Shown piece by piece: positions 37,709 through 47,480 of a stretch of DNA of 64,000 nt. The stretch lies in assembly GCF_003987345.1 (NCBI RefSeq), contig NZ_PIPP01000002.1, forward strand, positions 248,001 to 312,000, in the 5' to 3' direction. Below the pieces are notes generated by a model. That model saw only the letters and a program-made list of their open reading frames with translations, searched no databases and was not told the origin of the DNA. The translations under genes were made by a program, and so were the position numbers. The first letter of the stretch is position 1. Every line of letters starts with the position of its first letter. The DNA comes from Aliidiomarina shirensis. GTDB lineage: Bacteria; Pseudomonadota; Gammaproteobacteria; Enterobacterales; Alteromonadaceae.

Positions 37709-40700
37709 ATGACTTGGATTTTAATCATCTCCGCCGTTGGCTACATTGCGCTTTTATTTCTTATCGCATTGTGGGGCGAAAAGAAAAATAGTGTGGGTTA
37801 CAAAATAAGCTTGCACCCTTGGGTGTATGGCCTCTCGTTAGCGATTTACTGCACCACCTGGACATATTACGGCGCGGTTGGGAATGCGATTGATAGCGGC
37901 TGGAGCTTCTTACCTATATTACTCGGGCCAATTCTTCTTTACATGTTTGGTATGCCCGTGGTGCGCAAGTTAGTGGCGATTAGCAAGCAACAAAATACTA
38001 CGTCGATTGCTGATTTCATTGCCTCTCGTTATGGCAAAAGCCACAAGATGGCGCTAGTCGTAACGATCATTGCAGCCGCAGCGGTTATTCCCTACATTGC
38101 TCTGCAGTTGAAGGCCGTTGGTATTAGCTTTAATGTGCTCAGCCAATTAAGCCCTGAAGCAAGTAGCAACTCCTATAAAGAGCTTGGCATCGCCATTCTT
38201 ATGGCGGCATTTGCGATTGTGTTTGGTACCCGCCGCCTAGAAGTAACCGAATATCGCAGCGGTATGATGTTAGCCATCGCGTTTGAATCCACGGTAAAGC
38301 TAGTGGCCCTATGCGGTACCGCAATTTTCGCGTGGATAATTTTTCGAAGTGGTTCCGATGTTAGTTTCGCTAATCATATCCAAAGCTTGGATCTCGATTC
38401 TGGCTGGCATTTCAAAGGCGCGATGACCCCAGAATTTTTCATTCAACTCGCCATGGCCGCCGGAGCCATTTTATGTTTGCCACGCCAGTTCCATGTCAGT
38501 GTTGTTGATAACGTAGATATTAAACATTTAAAAACAGCACGTTGGTTATTTCCGCTTTATCTTCTCCTTACCTCGCTGGCGATCGCTGCAATAGCGATAA
38601 GTGGCGTTGGTTTACTGGGAAATAATAGTGGCTTGGCTGGTGATGGCTCGGTTTACCCTCTCCTGATCCCGTTTCTGTATGGACAAACGTGGTTAGCCAT
38701 TCTGGTCTATATCGGTGGTATATCTGCGGCCACCGCTATGGTTATTATTGCCACGCTTACCCTGAGCACAATGATTAGTAATGATGTGGTAATGCCAGTT
38801 TGGCTCACCCGTGAAGGTCGGCAAATGCCGCAACCGCATCGCTTCTCACGGCGATTAATTCGCGTGCGCCGGCAAGCGATTATCGCTGTGTTGATGCTCG
38901 GTTGGGCGTGTTACCACCTCTGGATGGCGCAGTTAAACTTAGTGAGTATTGGATTACTGGCGTTCTCCTTAGTATTGCAATTGCTGCCGGCGATCATCGG
39001 TGGCATGTATTGGCGAAAAGGCCATGCTCAAGGCGTGTATATGGGCCTTATCGCTGGCCTACTCGGCTGGTTATTTGCGGTACTTCTGCCCTTATCCCAA
39101 TCGGAAGTTGCGCTCGCTGAGCAAATTATTACCCGTGGAACCGTGATTAGCGTGGCGCTAAACGTAGCAGCTTATACACTGTTTAGTTACCTCGCCGTTC
39201 CTGCGTTGGTAGATAAAATTCAAGCAACTGCATTTGTAAAACCACGCAAAAATGGCGAACCGGTTTCCGCGAATACCAACCTTCAAGAAACACGTGTGGC
39301 GGATTTGGTATTGCTGATGGAAACGTTCCTCGGGAATGAGCGCTGCGAAGAACTTGTAAAAGCCTACGAGCGCCACCAACCGTTAAACCGCCAAGGTGTT
39401 GCCGACATCCAGTTTACCGATTACGCCGAACGCGCCATTAGCGGCGTGCTTGGCGCAGCTACTGCGCGCTCTTTGGTGAATGCAGCACTAGAAAATCGGC
39501 AACTCAATCTAGAAGAAGTAGTGCATTTTTTCGATGACACCACCCAAGCCTTACAAGACCAACAATCGATTATGTTCAGCTCGCTGGAAAACCTAGCTCA
39601 GGGGATTTCGGTGGTTGATAAACATTTACGCTTGGTCGTATGGAACCGGCGTTATCTCGAACTTTTCGAATACCCCGATGGCATGGTGCAACCTGGAAGA
39701 CCTATCGCCGATCTCATTCGCTATAACGCCGAACGTGGCGAATGCGGTGTGGGTGACGTTGATGAGCTCGTAGAAAAACGCTTACGCTACATGCAACAAG
39801 GTTCGGCACACCGTTTTATACGCCGCCGTTCTGATGGTCGGGTAATTGAAATGATTGGGAACCCGTTACCCAATGGTGGCTTTGTTACCAGCTTTACGGA
39901 TGTCACCGAACATATTGAAACCCAACAAGCCTTAGAAGACGCGAATATTGATCTAGAAGCGCGGATTCGTAGCCGCACTGATGAAGTACGTGAAATTAAT
40001 CGCGAGCTTACCGAAGAAATTGAGCGCCGCCGTGAAATCGAAGTCGCATTGCAAGCCGCAAAAGGCGAAGCAGAATTTGCCAATGCCAGTAAAACCCGTT
40101 TTTTGGCGTTGGCTAGCCACGATATACTGCAACCACTAAACGCCGCTCGCTTATACCTTTCTGCCGTTGATCAACAAACGCTTGGGCCAAGGAATCAAGG
40201 CTTGCTGCACAAAGTTGATAATGCGCTTGATTCTACTGAACACCTGCTCTCGGCCCTACTTTCGATTGCGAAAATGGAACAAGGCGCGATGCAACCGCAA
40301 TTAAAGCATATTGATTTAAACACAATTTTAGGCCCCTTGGTGCCCGAATATTCGGTTTTGGCCGAACAGCAAGATTTGCAGTTTAAGGCACGTCTGCGTA
40401 ATCTCACGGTATATACTGATCCAACATATTTACGGCGGATTATTCAGAATTTTCTTTCAAATGCGATTAAGTACACCGAGAGTGGTAAAGTGTTACTCTC
40501 AGTTCGTCAACGCGGTGAGTTTGCCGAACTCGCGGTTTGGGATACTGGCCCCGGAATACCTGAACAAAAACATTCCGAGGTGTTTGAAGCCTTTATTCGC
40601 CTACACCAAGGCTCAATTAGCGGAGTAGGCTTAGGCTTAAGCGTAGCGAAACGCATGGCCGAACAACTCGAGTGCCCGTTATCGATAAAATCGGCGTTAG

Positions 40701-41173
40701 GGAAAGGATCTCGATTTTCGGTGTTAGTACCGTTAGGTTCGGCGGCAAAGGTAATTCCGCGTATACGTCCCGAACGTTCGAGCCAAGCCTATAATGGTTT
40801 ACAAGTGCTGTGCGTAGACGATGACCCCGAAAACTTGGCAGCTTTGCAAGCGCTATTAAGTAAATGGAGTTGCCAAGCTATTCAGTTTACTACGCCAGAT
40901 GAAGCGATTCATTGGGCACAAAACAACCCGCCGCCAGACGGCGCGCTATTAGATTATCAACTTGCGGATCACGGCGATGGCATAAGCCTATGGCGCTCGT
41001 TGCAAGATATTTGGCAAAAACCAGTTCCCGGCGCGTTGGTAACCGCTGTTCGTGATCCTGATGTTAAAGCAGAAGCTCGAAAACTTGGCCTACAATTTTT
41101 AGCGAAGCCAGTAAAACCAGCGCAACTTAAAGCGCTGATGCAACACATGCAACGGCAAAAGGAAACGCGATAA
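37709..41173 (+). CDS. crbS: CrbS-type hybrid sensor kinase with SSS transporter domain
   Basis: A 1154-residue protein. An N-terminal sodium:solute-symporter-like domain (about 1-500, 12-13 helices) is followed by a PAS domain (about 615-740) and a coiled coil (about 750-795). The histidine kinase has phospho-acceptor H804 in ASHDILQPLNAARLYL and ATPase motifs NFLSNAIKY, DTGPGIPE and GLGLSVAKRM. A C-terminal receiver has D1082 (LLDYQL). CrbS senses acetate or its transport state and phosphorylates CrbR to switch on acs. Its stop overlaps the selO start. Confidence 0.92.
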   Translation: MTWILIISAVGYIALLFLIALWGEKKNSVGYKISLHPWVYGLSLAIYCTTWTYYGAVGNAIDSGWSFLPILLGPILLYMFGMPVVRKLVAISKQQNTTSIADFIASRYGKSHKMALVVTIIAAAAVIPYIALQLKAVGISFNVLSQLSPEASSNSYKELGIAILMAAFAIVFGTRRLEVTEYRSGMMLAIAFESTVKLVALCGTAIFAWIIFRSGSDVSFANHIQSLDLDSGWHFKGAMTPEFFIQLAMAAGAILCLPRQFHVSVVDNVDIKHLKTARWLFPLYLLLTSLAIAAIAISGVGLLGNNSGLAGDGSVYPLLIPFLYGQTWLAILVYIGGISAATAMVIIATLTLSTMISNDVVMPVWLTREGRQMPQPHRFSRRLIRVRRQAIIAVLMLGWACYHLWMAQLNLVSIGLLAFSLVLQLLPAIIGGMYWRKGHAQGVYMGLIAGLLGWLFAVLLPLSQSEVALAEQIITRGTVISVALNVAAYTLFSYLAVPALVDKIQATAFVKPRKNGEPVSANTNLQETRVADLVLLMETFLGNERCEELVKAYERHQPLNRQGVADIQFTDYAERAISGVLGAATARSLVNAALENRQLNLEEVVHFFDDTTQALQDQQSIMFSSLENLAQGISVVDKHLRLVVWNRRYLELFEYPDGMVQPGRPIADLIRYNAERGECGVGDVDELVEKRLRYMQQGSAHRFIRRRSDGRVIEMIGNPLPNGGFVTSFTDVTEHIETQQALEDANIDLEARIRSRTDEVREINRELTEEIERRREIEVALQAAKGEAEFANASKTRFLALASHDILQPLNAARLYLSAVDQQTLGPRNQGLLHKVDNALDSTEHLLSALLSIAKMEQGAMQPQLKHIDLNTILGPLVPEYSVLAEQQDLQFKARLRNLTVYTDPTYLRRIIQNFLSNAIKYTESGKVLLSVRQRGEFAELAVWDTGPGIPEQKHSEVFEAFIRLHQGSISGVGLGLSVAKRMAEQLECPLSIKSALGKGSRFSVLVPLGSAAKVIPRIRPERSSQAYNGLQVLCVDDDPENLAALQALLSKWSCQAIQFTTPDEAIHWAQNNPPPDGALLDYQLADHGDGISLWRSLQDIWQKPVPGALVTAVRDPDVKAEARKLGLQFLAKPVKPAQLKALMQHMQRQKETR

Positions 41174-42723
41174 TGCCTATATCTAATCATCATTCAGAGT
41201 TTCAAACGGCACATAGCTTGCGAGCGCTCGGTGATTTTTATTATCGCGATGCGCAGCCAACTGCAGTGGCAAACGCACAATGGATAGCCTTTAACCAAGA
41301 TCTAGCAAATCAGTTAAATATACCCGCTTCAGAGCAAGATACCGATGAGGGACTGGCGATTTGGTCTGGCAATCAAACACCTGAATGGGCAAAGCCAGCA
41401 GCTCTAGCTTACGCGGGGCACCAGTTTGCGAATTTAGTGCCACAGTTAGGTGATGGCCGCGCTTTACTCCTCGCCGAAGTCGTTGATCATCATGGCAAGC
41501 ACTGGGATGTGCAGCTTAAAGGTGCTGGCCGCACTCCGTTTTCCCGAGGCGGTGATGGCCGCTCCGCTATTGGTCCAGTGTTGCGAGAATATCTACTCAG
41601 CGAAGCTATGCATGCGCTTGGCATCCCTACTACGCGAGCACTTGCTGCGGTAGCAAGCGGCGAAATGGTGTTCCGCGATGAGGGTGTGCCAGGAGCCGTT
41701 TTTACTCGCGTTGCCAGCAGCCATTTACGGGTCGGTAGCTTTCAGTACGCGCTGTTACATGGCGGAAACGAGAAGGTGAAAACGCTCGCCGACTACACCA
41801 TTAAGCGGCATTTTCCACATATAGCCAAAAGTACCAACGCCGGTAACCCTTATCTAGCATTTCTACAACATGTTGCTGAACGACAAGCTGAACTCGTGAA
41901 TAATTGGCTACGCGTTGGTTTTATACATGGCGTGATGAATACTGATAATACATCGATTTGCGGTGAAACCATCGACTATGGCCCAGCCGCGTTCATGGAT
42001 GTGTATAACCCTGCTAAGGTGTTTAGCTCAATTGATCGCCGTGGTCGCTATGCTTTCAATAAACAACCTGAGATTGCGAAGTGGAACCTTGCCCGGCTTG
42101 CAGAAACGCTATTGCCTTTGCTCACGGCGGACGAATCTAGCGATGCAACTGCAGATCAAAAAGAAGCCGCCATTGCCTTGGCCACACGCGTACTTGATGA
42201 GTACAGTGAGTATTCCGAACAATTATGGCTGGCGAATATGGGCGCAAAACTCGGTATCCAACATGCCACGAAAAGCGATAAACCATTAATGCAGGCATTT
42301 TTAGCGCTCTTACAACATCAGAACGTAGATTTTACCCAGGCTTTTTGGCAGCTAGCAAATGAACTAAATTGCACGCAAATTGCAACAACTGGGCCGCAAA
42401 GCCCTGCATCTACGTTATTTACCAACCCAATGGAATATACCGAGTGGCGCCAGCGTTGGTTGGAACGGCTTATTGAAAACGACAACAATGCCGAACAAGT
42501 ACAAGCAAGCATGCGCAAGGTGAATCCAGCCATTATCCCCCGCAACCACCGTGTCGCTGAAGCGATAAAAGCGGCCGAAGAAGACGGCGATTTAACCCGT
42601 TTTCATGAGTTACTCGAAGCCTGGCAAGAGCCCTACAAAATGCCAATGTCGGCTTTGCAGGTTGAGCTTTATCAAGCACCGAAAGAAAGTGAGGAAGTTA
42701 CGCGTACTTTCTGCGGCACTTAA
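41173..42723 (+). CDS. selO: SelO/YdiU pseudokinase protein adenylyltransferase
   Basis: A 516-residue SelO-family protein with an inverted kinase-like active site. It transfers AMP from ATP to serine, threonine or tyrosine of target proteins, linked to redox stress in other bacteria. Visible signatures are GAGRTPFSRGGDGRSAIGPV (about 118-137) and GFIHGVMNTDNTSICGETID (about 254-273). The C-terminus keeps the family cysteine as TFCGT in place of the selenocysteine of animal SelO. It is coupled to crbS by a one-base overlap and converges on crbR. Confidence 0.93.
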   Translation: MPISNHHSEFQTAHSLRALGDFYYRDAQPTAVANAQWIAFNQDLANQLNIPASEQDTDEGLAIWSGNQTPEWAKPAALAYAGHQFANLVPQLGDGRALLLAEVVDHHGKHWDVQLKGAGRTPFSRGGDGRSAIGPVLREYLLSEAMHALGIPTTRALAAVASGEMVFRDEGVPGAVFTRVASSHLRVGSFQYALLHGGNEKVKTLADYTIKRHFPHIAKSTNAGNPYLAFLQHVAERQAELVNNWLRVGFIHGVMNTDNTSICGETIDYGPAAFMDVYNPAKVFSSIDRRGRYAFNKQPEIAKWNLARLAETLLPLLTADESSDATADQKEAAIALATRVLDEYSEYSEQLWLANMGAKLGIQHATKSDKPLMQAFLALLQHQNVDFTQAFWQLANELNCTQIATTGPQSPASTLFTNPMEYTEWRQRWLERLIENDNNAEQVQASMRKVNPAIIPRNHRVAEAIKAAEEDGDLTRFHELLEAWQEPYKMPMSALQVELYQAPKESEEVTRTFCGT

Positions 42724-42744
42724 TAAAGTTACATGGTGAAAAAT

Positions 42745-43410
42745 TTAGATTAGCGGGTTGTTATCTTGTTCTGGCGGCGATAACTGTAAACGCTCAGCTA
42801 ACAGCACTGCTTGCGTACGGCTGTATACATTCAACTTGCGAAAAATCGCTGTCATGTGTGCTTTCACCGTCGCCTCAGTGATACCTAACTGATACGCAAT
42901 CTGTTTGTTCAGTAAACCTTCATGCACGTAGTACAACACGCGGTATTGCTGCGGCGTTAAATCAGCTACTTTTTCCGCAAGTTCTTTATCTTCTTGGCTT
43001 ACATCACCAATTTGCTCCGCCATACCTTCTGGCAACCATTCATCACCATCTAGGATGCTAGCAATAGCGTTGGCGATATCTGCTGACGAAAGTGATTTGG
43101 GGATAAAACCAAGGGCGCCAAAGCCCATGCAGCGCCCAATAATTTGTGGATCTTCAGCACCAGAAATAACCGCCACCGGCAGCATCGGGTAATCTTTACG
43201 TATGCGAATTAAGCCATATAAATCACCGGCACCCGGCATATGCAAATCGAGCAGCAATAAATCTACTTCATCATCACTGTTTAGTGCTTCTAAAGTAGAA
43301 TCAAGGCTATCGGCTTCACGAATGTTTAGATCGGAAAAATAATTCGCGAGCGCCCCTTGCAGGGCCTCGCGAAATAAAGGGTGATCGTCAGCGATTAGTA
43401 ATCGGGTCAT
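42745..43410 (-). CDS. crbR: CrbR-type LuxR-family response regulator
   Basis: A 221-residue NarL/LuxR-type regulator. The receiver has acidic residues D8-D9 and phospho-acceptor D55 (LLLLDLHMPG). The C-terminal helix-turn-helix reads LTPQQYRVLYYVHEGLLNKQ and IAYQLGITEATVKAHMTAIF. In Vibrio and Pseudomonas relatives this regulator, activated by CrbS, turns on acs. It lies 40 bp downstream of acs on the same strand and faces the crbS-selO unit. Confidence 0.9.
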   Translation of the reverse strand: MTRLLIADDHPLFREALQGALANYFSDLNIREADSLDSTLEALNSDDEVDLLLLDLHMPGAGDLYGLIRIRKDYPMLPVAVISGAEDPQIIGRCMGFGALGFIPKSLSSADIANAIASILDGDEWLPEGMAEQIGDVSQEDKELAEKVADLTPQQYRVLYYVHEGLLNKQIAYQLGITEATVKAHMTAIFRKLNVYSRTQAVLLAERLQLSPPEQDNNPLI

Positions 43411-43422
43411 AGCACTTTTACC

Positions 43423-43445
43423 GGAAGCGCTATTTCATCGCTTCC
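43423..43445 (-). promoter_or_regulatory. Hairpin between acs and crbR
   Basis: GGAAGCG and CGCTTCC form a 7-bp stem with a 9-nt loop in the 40-bp gap. Without a T-run it may be a partial attenuator lowering crbR expression relative to acs. Confidence 0.4.
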
Positions 43446-43450
43446 TATCC

Positions 43451-45394
43451 TTAACGGTTTAATCGGTTCTCAATAAGTGAATCTACCACACTCGGATCCG
43501 CGAGCGTAGAGGTATCCCCTAAATTGCTGTAATCGTTACCCGCGATTTTTCGTAGTATCCGCCGCATGATTTTACCCGAGCGCGTTTTCGGCAAGCCCGG
43601 CGACCACTGAATGAAATCTGGGGTAGCAATTGGGCTGAGTTCTTTACGTACCCACTGCACCAAGGTTTTCTTCAGCTCGTCGTTTGCTTCCACACCATCA
43701 ACAACAGTTACATAAACGTAGATCCCTTGCCCTTTCAAATCATGCGGATACCCCACTACTGCAGCTTCCGCAACTGATTCATGGGCTACTAACGCACTTT
43801 CAATCTCAGCCGTTCCCAAGCGGTGGCCAGAAACATTCAATACATCATCAACCCGGCCGGTAATCCAAAAATCACCATCTTCATCGCGGCGCGCACCATC
43901 ACCAGTAAAATACACATTTTTGTATGTGCTAAAGTAGGTTTGCTCAAAACGATCGTGGTCGCCCCAAAGCGTGCGTGCCTGCCCCGGCCAAGAATCTTCA
44001 ATGATCAAGTTGCCTTCGGTGGCACCTTCGAGTTCCTGCCCTTCGTTATCCACAAGCTTCGGCTTAATACCAAAGAATGGCAGCATTGCAGAGCCCGGTT
44101 TCATATCCGTTGCGGCTGGGAATGGCGCAATTAAAATGCCCCCGGTTTCAGTTTGCCACCAGGTATCCACAATCGGGCAATTGCTGTTTCCGATCGTTTT
44201 GTAATACCACTCCCACGCTTCTGGGTTAATCGGTTCTCCTACCGAGCCTAGAATTCGTAAGGTATTGCGTTTGCTTCCCTTGGCGGCAGCATCACCTTTT
44301 GCCATGAGTGCCCGAATAGCCGTGGGCGCTGTGTAAAGAATACTCACTTTATGCTTATCAACGACTTTGCCGATACGCGATACATCTGGGTAAGTAGGTA
44401 CACCTTCAAACATTAAGGTTGTTGTGCCGTTAGCCATTGGACCATAAACGATATAACTATGGCCCGTAACCCAGCCCACATCCGCCGCGCACCAATAAAT
44501 ATCATCTTCCTTCAGATCGAACGTATATTCGTGTGTCATCGCCGCATACACAAGATAACCACCAGTAGTATGCACCACACCTTTCGGTTGGCCAGTCGAG
44601 CCCGAGGTATACAGAATAAACAACGGATCTTCCGCATTCATCACTTCAGCTGGGCAATCGGTATCACAATCACCAATTAGTTCGTGCCACCAAACATCGC
44701 GGCCCTGCTGCATATCATAAGCAACATCGGTGTGCTTCAAAATTACGACGTGTTCAACGCTTGGGCACGCGCCATTCGCTAGTGCCTCATCTACATTCGG
44801 CTTCAATGCAACGCCTTTGCCACCACGGCGGCCTTCATTAGACGTAATCACGACCTTGGCACCGCAATCGTTTACGCGATCAGCAATCGCGTTTGGCGAG
44901 AAACCCGCAAAAATCACCGAGTGAACCGCGCCTAAACGAGCGCAAGCCAGCATTGCATAAGCAGCTTCTGGCACCATCGGCATGTAAATAGCCACTCGAT
45001 CGCCTTTTTTGACGCCAAGCTTTTTTAAACCGTTGGCAAACTTAGCAACCTGTTCATGTAATTCACGATAAGAAATTGATTTTTGCACATCAACTTCATC
45101 GCCTTCCCAAATGATAGCGGTTTTGTCCGCTCGCTCGGCCAAGTGGCGATCAACACAGTTGTAACACGCGTTTAATGTGCCATCCGCGTACCACTGAATA
45201 TCAATGTTGCCTGGAGCAAAGCTCGTTTGTTTTACTTTGCTGTAAGGGCTAAACCAGGTAATGCGTTTGCCCTCTTTTGCCCAAAATGCTTCTGGGTTGT
45301 TTACTGATTCGTTGTATTTGCTCAAATAAGTTTCTGGATTCAGACGCGCATCTGCTTTTACTGCGTCAGGCATTGGGTACACGTGTGCTGACAT
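43451..45394 (-). CDS. acs: Acetyl-CoA synthetase (AMP-forming)
   Basis: A 647-residue ANL-superfamily enzyme that activates acetate to acetyl-CoA via acetyl-AMP. The P-loop-like motif [15 protein letters not shown] is at about 262-276, then WWQTETGG (about 413-420) and the C-terminal regulatory-lysine motif [14 protein letters not shown] (lysine near 610, the acetylation site in relatives). The start has an excellent ribosome site (AGGAGGAA). It lies next to crbR and is divergent from a porin, with a candidate CrbR box between. Confidence 0.97.
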   Translation of the reverse strand: MSAHVYPMPDAVKADARLNPETYLSKYNESVNNPEAFWAKEGKRITWFSPYSKVKQTSFAPGNIDIQWYADGTLNACYNCVDRHLAERADKTAIIWEGDEVDVQKSISYRELHEQVAKFANGLKKLGVKKGDRVAIYMPMVPEAAYAMLACARLGAVHSVIFAGFSPNAIADRVNDCGAKVVITSNEGRRGGKGVALKPNVDEALANGACPSVEHVVILKHTDVAYDMQQGRDVWWHELIGDCDTDCPAEVMNAEDPLFILYTSGSTGQPKGVVHTTGGYLVYAAMTHEYTFDLKEDDIYWCAADVGWVTGHSYIVYGPMANGTTTLMFEGVPTYPDVSRIGKVVDKHKVSILYTAPTAIRALMAKGDAAAKGSKRNTLRILGSVGEPINPEAWEWYYKTIGNSNCPIVDTWWQTETGGILIAPFPAATDMKPGSAMLPFFGIKPKLVDNEGQELEGATEGNLIIEDSWPGQARTLWGDHDRFEQTYFSTYKNVYFTGDGARRDEDGDFWITGRVDDVLNVSGHRLGTAEIESALVAHESVAEAAVVGYPHDLKGQGIYVYVTVVDGVEANDELKKTLVQWVRKELSPIATPDFIQWSPGLPKTRSGKIMRRILRKIAGNDYSNLGDTSTLADPSVVDSLIENRLNR

Positions 45395-45456
45395 TTAGCT
45401 TTCCTCCTGAATTTTTCTTGTCTGTATTTGTACTGATTTCGGGCTCTGAAACCTAT

Positions 45457-45470
45457 TAGACCATAGTCTA
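45457..45470. promoter_or_regulatory. Candidate CrbR operator, acs/porin side
   Basis: TAGAC-CATA-GTCTA is a perfect 5-bp inverted repeat with a 4-bp spacer, 63-76 bp upstream of acs and about 112 bp upstream of the divergent porin. It matches the site between the symporter operon and crbS in 12 of 14 outer-and-spacer positions when aligned directly. Confidence 0.45.
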
Positions 45471-45581
45471 GATTGACCAAAACTGCATATTGTCGAATGC
45501 TTACAGCACGATAAAAACGCATATAAATGCGCTACATGAAAATTAATCCATCTGTTGAATAATCACAACGAGGAACTCGAT

Positions 45582-46736
45582 ATGCAACGTTTAACCACGG
45601 CTTTACTGGCGAGCACTTTAGTTGCTGGCGGCTTAGCAAGCATGGCAAACGCATCTGCAGAAACCGAATATAGTTACGGCGGTTATATTAAATTAGATGC
45701 CATGATTAGCCGAACCGATAGTGGCTCATTACCGTCTGGTAGTATTGGCAGAGATTTTTATATTCCGGGGCTAACGCCAGTAGGGAATGGCGCAAGCAAC
45801 ACCTACACCGATTTTCATGCACGAGAAACACGCTTCTTCTTCCGTGCTGCACAAACACTAGAAAATGGTGAGAAGATTACCGGGTACGTGGAATTCGATT
45901 TTCTCGGTACACCAGGTGGCGATAAGCGAATTACCAACTCCTATTCACCGCGTGTGCGGCATGCATTTATTCAATACCGCAATTGGATGGTAGGTCAATA
46001 TTGGAGTAACTTCCAAGACGTAACCATCATTCCAGAAGCGCCTGATTTCGTTGGCGCACCTGATGGCATCGTGTTTAACCGTCAACCGCAAGTTCGTTAC
46101 ACCATGGCAAACGGTTGGAGTTTTTCCGTTGAAGCCCCAGAAACCACAGTAACACCAAATATGGGCGGCACCGGACGGATTACTACCGGCGATACCGCAA
46201 TGCCCGACCTTACAGCTCGTTACCAAACCAAAGTTAATAACGTACATTACAGTGTTGCGGGTATCGTTCGCCGCCTTGAGCTCCGCCAACATGGTGTAAA
46301 CGACACGGTAAATGGCTACGGTATTAATCTTTCAACCAAAATTGATATCGGTGAACATGATATTCGCGCCGGCTTTGTTCATGGTGAAGGTATTGGCCGT
46401 TATGTAGGTATTAACTCAGTAAACGGGGCCGTGATCGATGATGTTCTAAACCTTGATACTTTAGGGTACACCGGCGTTACTTTCGCCTATCGTCATGTTT
46501 GGAGTGATAAGTACCGCACCAACTTCATATTCTCGCGCGGCATGTTTGATGACAAACGAGAATATACCGGTATCAACGCCAACGACCATACACAGCGTTT
46601 AGCCGCTAACTTAATGTACCAAGTTAATGAAAAGCTGGTAGTGGGCGCTGAAATTAGCCGTGCTAGCCGTGAACTGTTGAGCGGTGATGACGGCAACTTG
46701 GATCGTTTACAATTCAGCGTAACCTATTCGTTCTAA
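45582..46736 (+). CDS. DcaP-like trimeric outer-membrane porin
   Basis: A 384-residue protein with a signal peptide (MQRLTTALLASTLVAGGLAS, cleaved near ANASA) and a beta-barrel rich in alternating aromatic strands. It ends with phenylalanine (VTYSF), the outer-membrane signal. Motifs such as EYSYGGYIKLDAMIS and RHAFIQYRNWMVGQYWSNF resemble DcaP-family porins, which pass carboxylates in Acinetobacter. Divergence from acs suggests a role in acetate or carboxylate entry. The start chosen has AGGA upstream; nine further in-frame codons precede it. Confidence 0.82.
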   Translation: MQRLTTALLASTLVAGGLASMANASAETEYSYGGYIKLDAMISRTDSGSLPSGSIGRDFYIPGLTPVGNGASNTYTDFHARETRFFFRAAQTLENGEKITGYVEFDFLGTPGGDKRITNSYSPRVRHAFIQYRNWMVGQYWSNFQDVTIIPEAPDFVGAPDGIVFNRQPQVRYTMANGWSFSVEAPETTVTPNMGGTGRITTGDTAMPDLTARYQTKVNNVHYSVAGIVRRLELRQHGVNDTVNGYGINLSTKIDIGEHDIRAGFVHGEGIGRYVGINSVNGAVIDDVLNLDTLGYTGVTFAYRHVWSDKYRTNFIFSRGMFDDKREYTGINANDHTQRLAANLMYQVNEKLVVGAEISRASRELLSGDDGNLDRLQFSVTYSF

Positions 46737-46744
46737 ACACCATT

Positions 46745-46790
46745 CAGCGTGAGTGTTCAACCGGTGAACGCTTACGCTGTAGTTTTCTTA
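46745..46790 (+). terminator. Porin terminator
   Basis: A long, nearly perfect stem (CAGCGT-GAGTGTTCA with TGAACGCT-TACGCTG around CCGG) is followed by a modest T-rich GTAGTTTTCTT on the plus strand. Confidence 0.65.
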
Positions 46791-46819
46791 GTTGCCCCCC
46801 ATTATTTTTGGTAAACTCT

Positions 46820-46845
46820 GACACTCAGTTATGTTTTCGAGTGTC
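46820..46845 (+). promoter_or_regulatory. Leader hairpin abutting the smrA ribosome-binding site
   Basis: GACACTC and GAGTGTC pair over 7 bp with a 12-nt loop, ending exactly where the GGAGG ribosome site begins (46846-46850). Six T and the ATG follow. The hairpin could influence ribosome access. Confidence 0.45.
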
Positions 46846-46856
46846 GGAGGTTTTTT

Positions 46857-47453
46857 ATGTCAAAGAACGACCAAGCCATTGACGACATCGACCTGTTTCG
46901 CGAATTGATGCAGGATGTAAAGCCCTTACCGCAAGAAGAAATTACGTCTGTTAACACCCCAAAGGCCTCAGCAGAGAGTTTAGAGGCACGCCGCCGAGCC
47001 GCTGAAGCGAAAATAGAAGATGATGCGGCTGCAGCATTAAGCGAAGAAGTTCGCGAGTGGGTAGCGCCAACCGATATTATCGGCTGGAAACATGATGGCG
47101 TTCAAGATGGTGTGTATCGCCAATTAAAGCGCGGAAATTACGAGCCACAAGCTGCGCTTAATTTACACAAGTTACGTGTTAGTGAAGCGCGCCGTGAAGT
47201 AGCTAGCTTCATTCAAGAGTGCTACCGCACCGGAGTGAGAACCGCATTAATAATTCACGGCCAAGGGCTGAAAAGCCAACCTCGGCCTGCACTACTAAAA
47301 AGCTTATGCTATCAATGGCTGCCAGAACTTGAACCTGTACTTGCTATCCACAGTGCCCAGAAGTTCCACGGCGGCTCAGGTGCGAGCTATGTCATAATAC
47401 GGAAAAATTCAGCTGTTAAACTGGCAACTAAAGAACAAAACCGAAAACGCTAA
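46857..47453 (+). CDS. smrA: Smr-domain protein SmrA
   Basis: A 198-residue protein. The N-terminal helical region (DDIDLFRELMQDVKPL) matches the proteobacterial SmrA/YdaL group. The C-terminal Smr domain has LNLHKLRVSEARREVASFI (about 100-118) and IIHGQGLKS (about 137-145). Smr domains nick DNA or RNA; in bacteria some act in ribosome rescue or mRNA cleavage. Its exact role here is unknown. It lies 27 bp upstream of an alkaline phosphatase gene, perhaps co-transcribed. Confidence 0.88.
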   Translation: MSKNDQAIDDIDLFRELMQDVKPLPQEEITSVNTPKASAESLEARRRAAEAKIEDDAAAALSEEVREWVAPTDIIGWKHDGVQDGVYRQLKRGNYEPQAALNLHKLRVSEARREVASFIQECYRTGVRTALIIHGQGLKSQPRPALLKSLCYQWLPELEPVLAIHSAQKFHGGSGASYVIIRKNSAVKLATKEQNRKR

Positions 47454-47480
47454 ATTTTGCTTTAACATAGGAATAAAATC

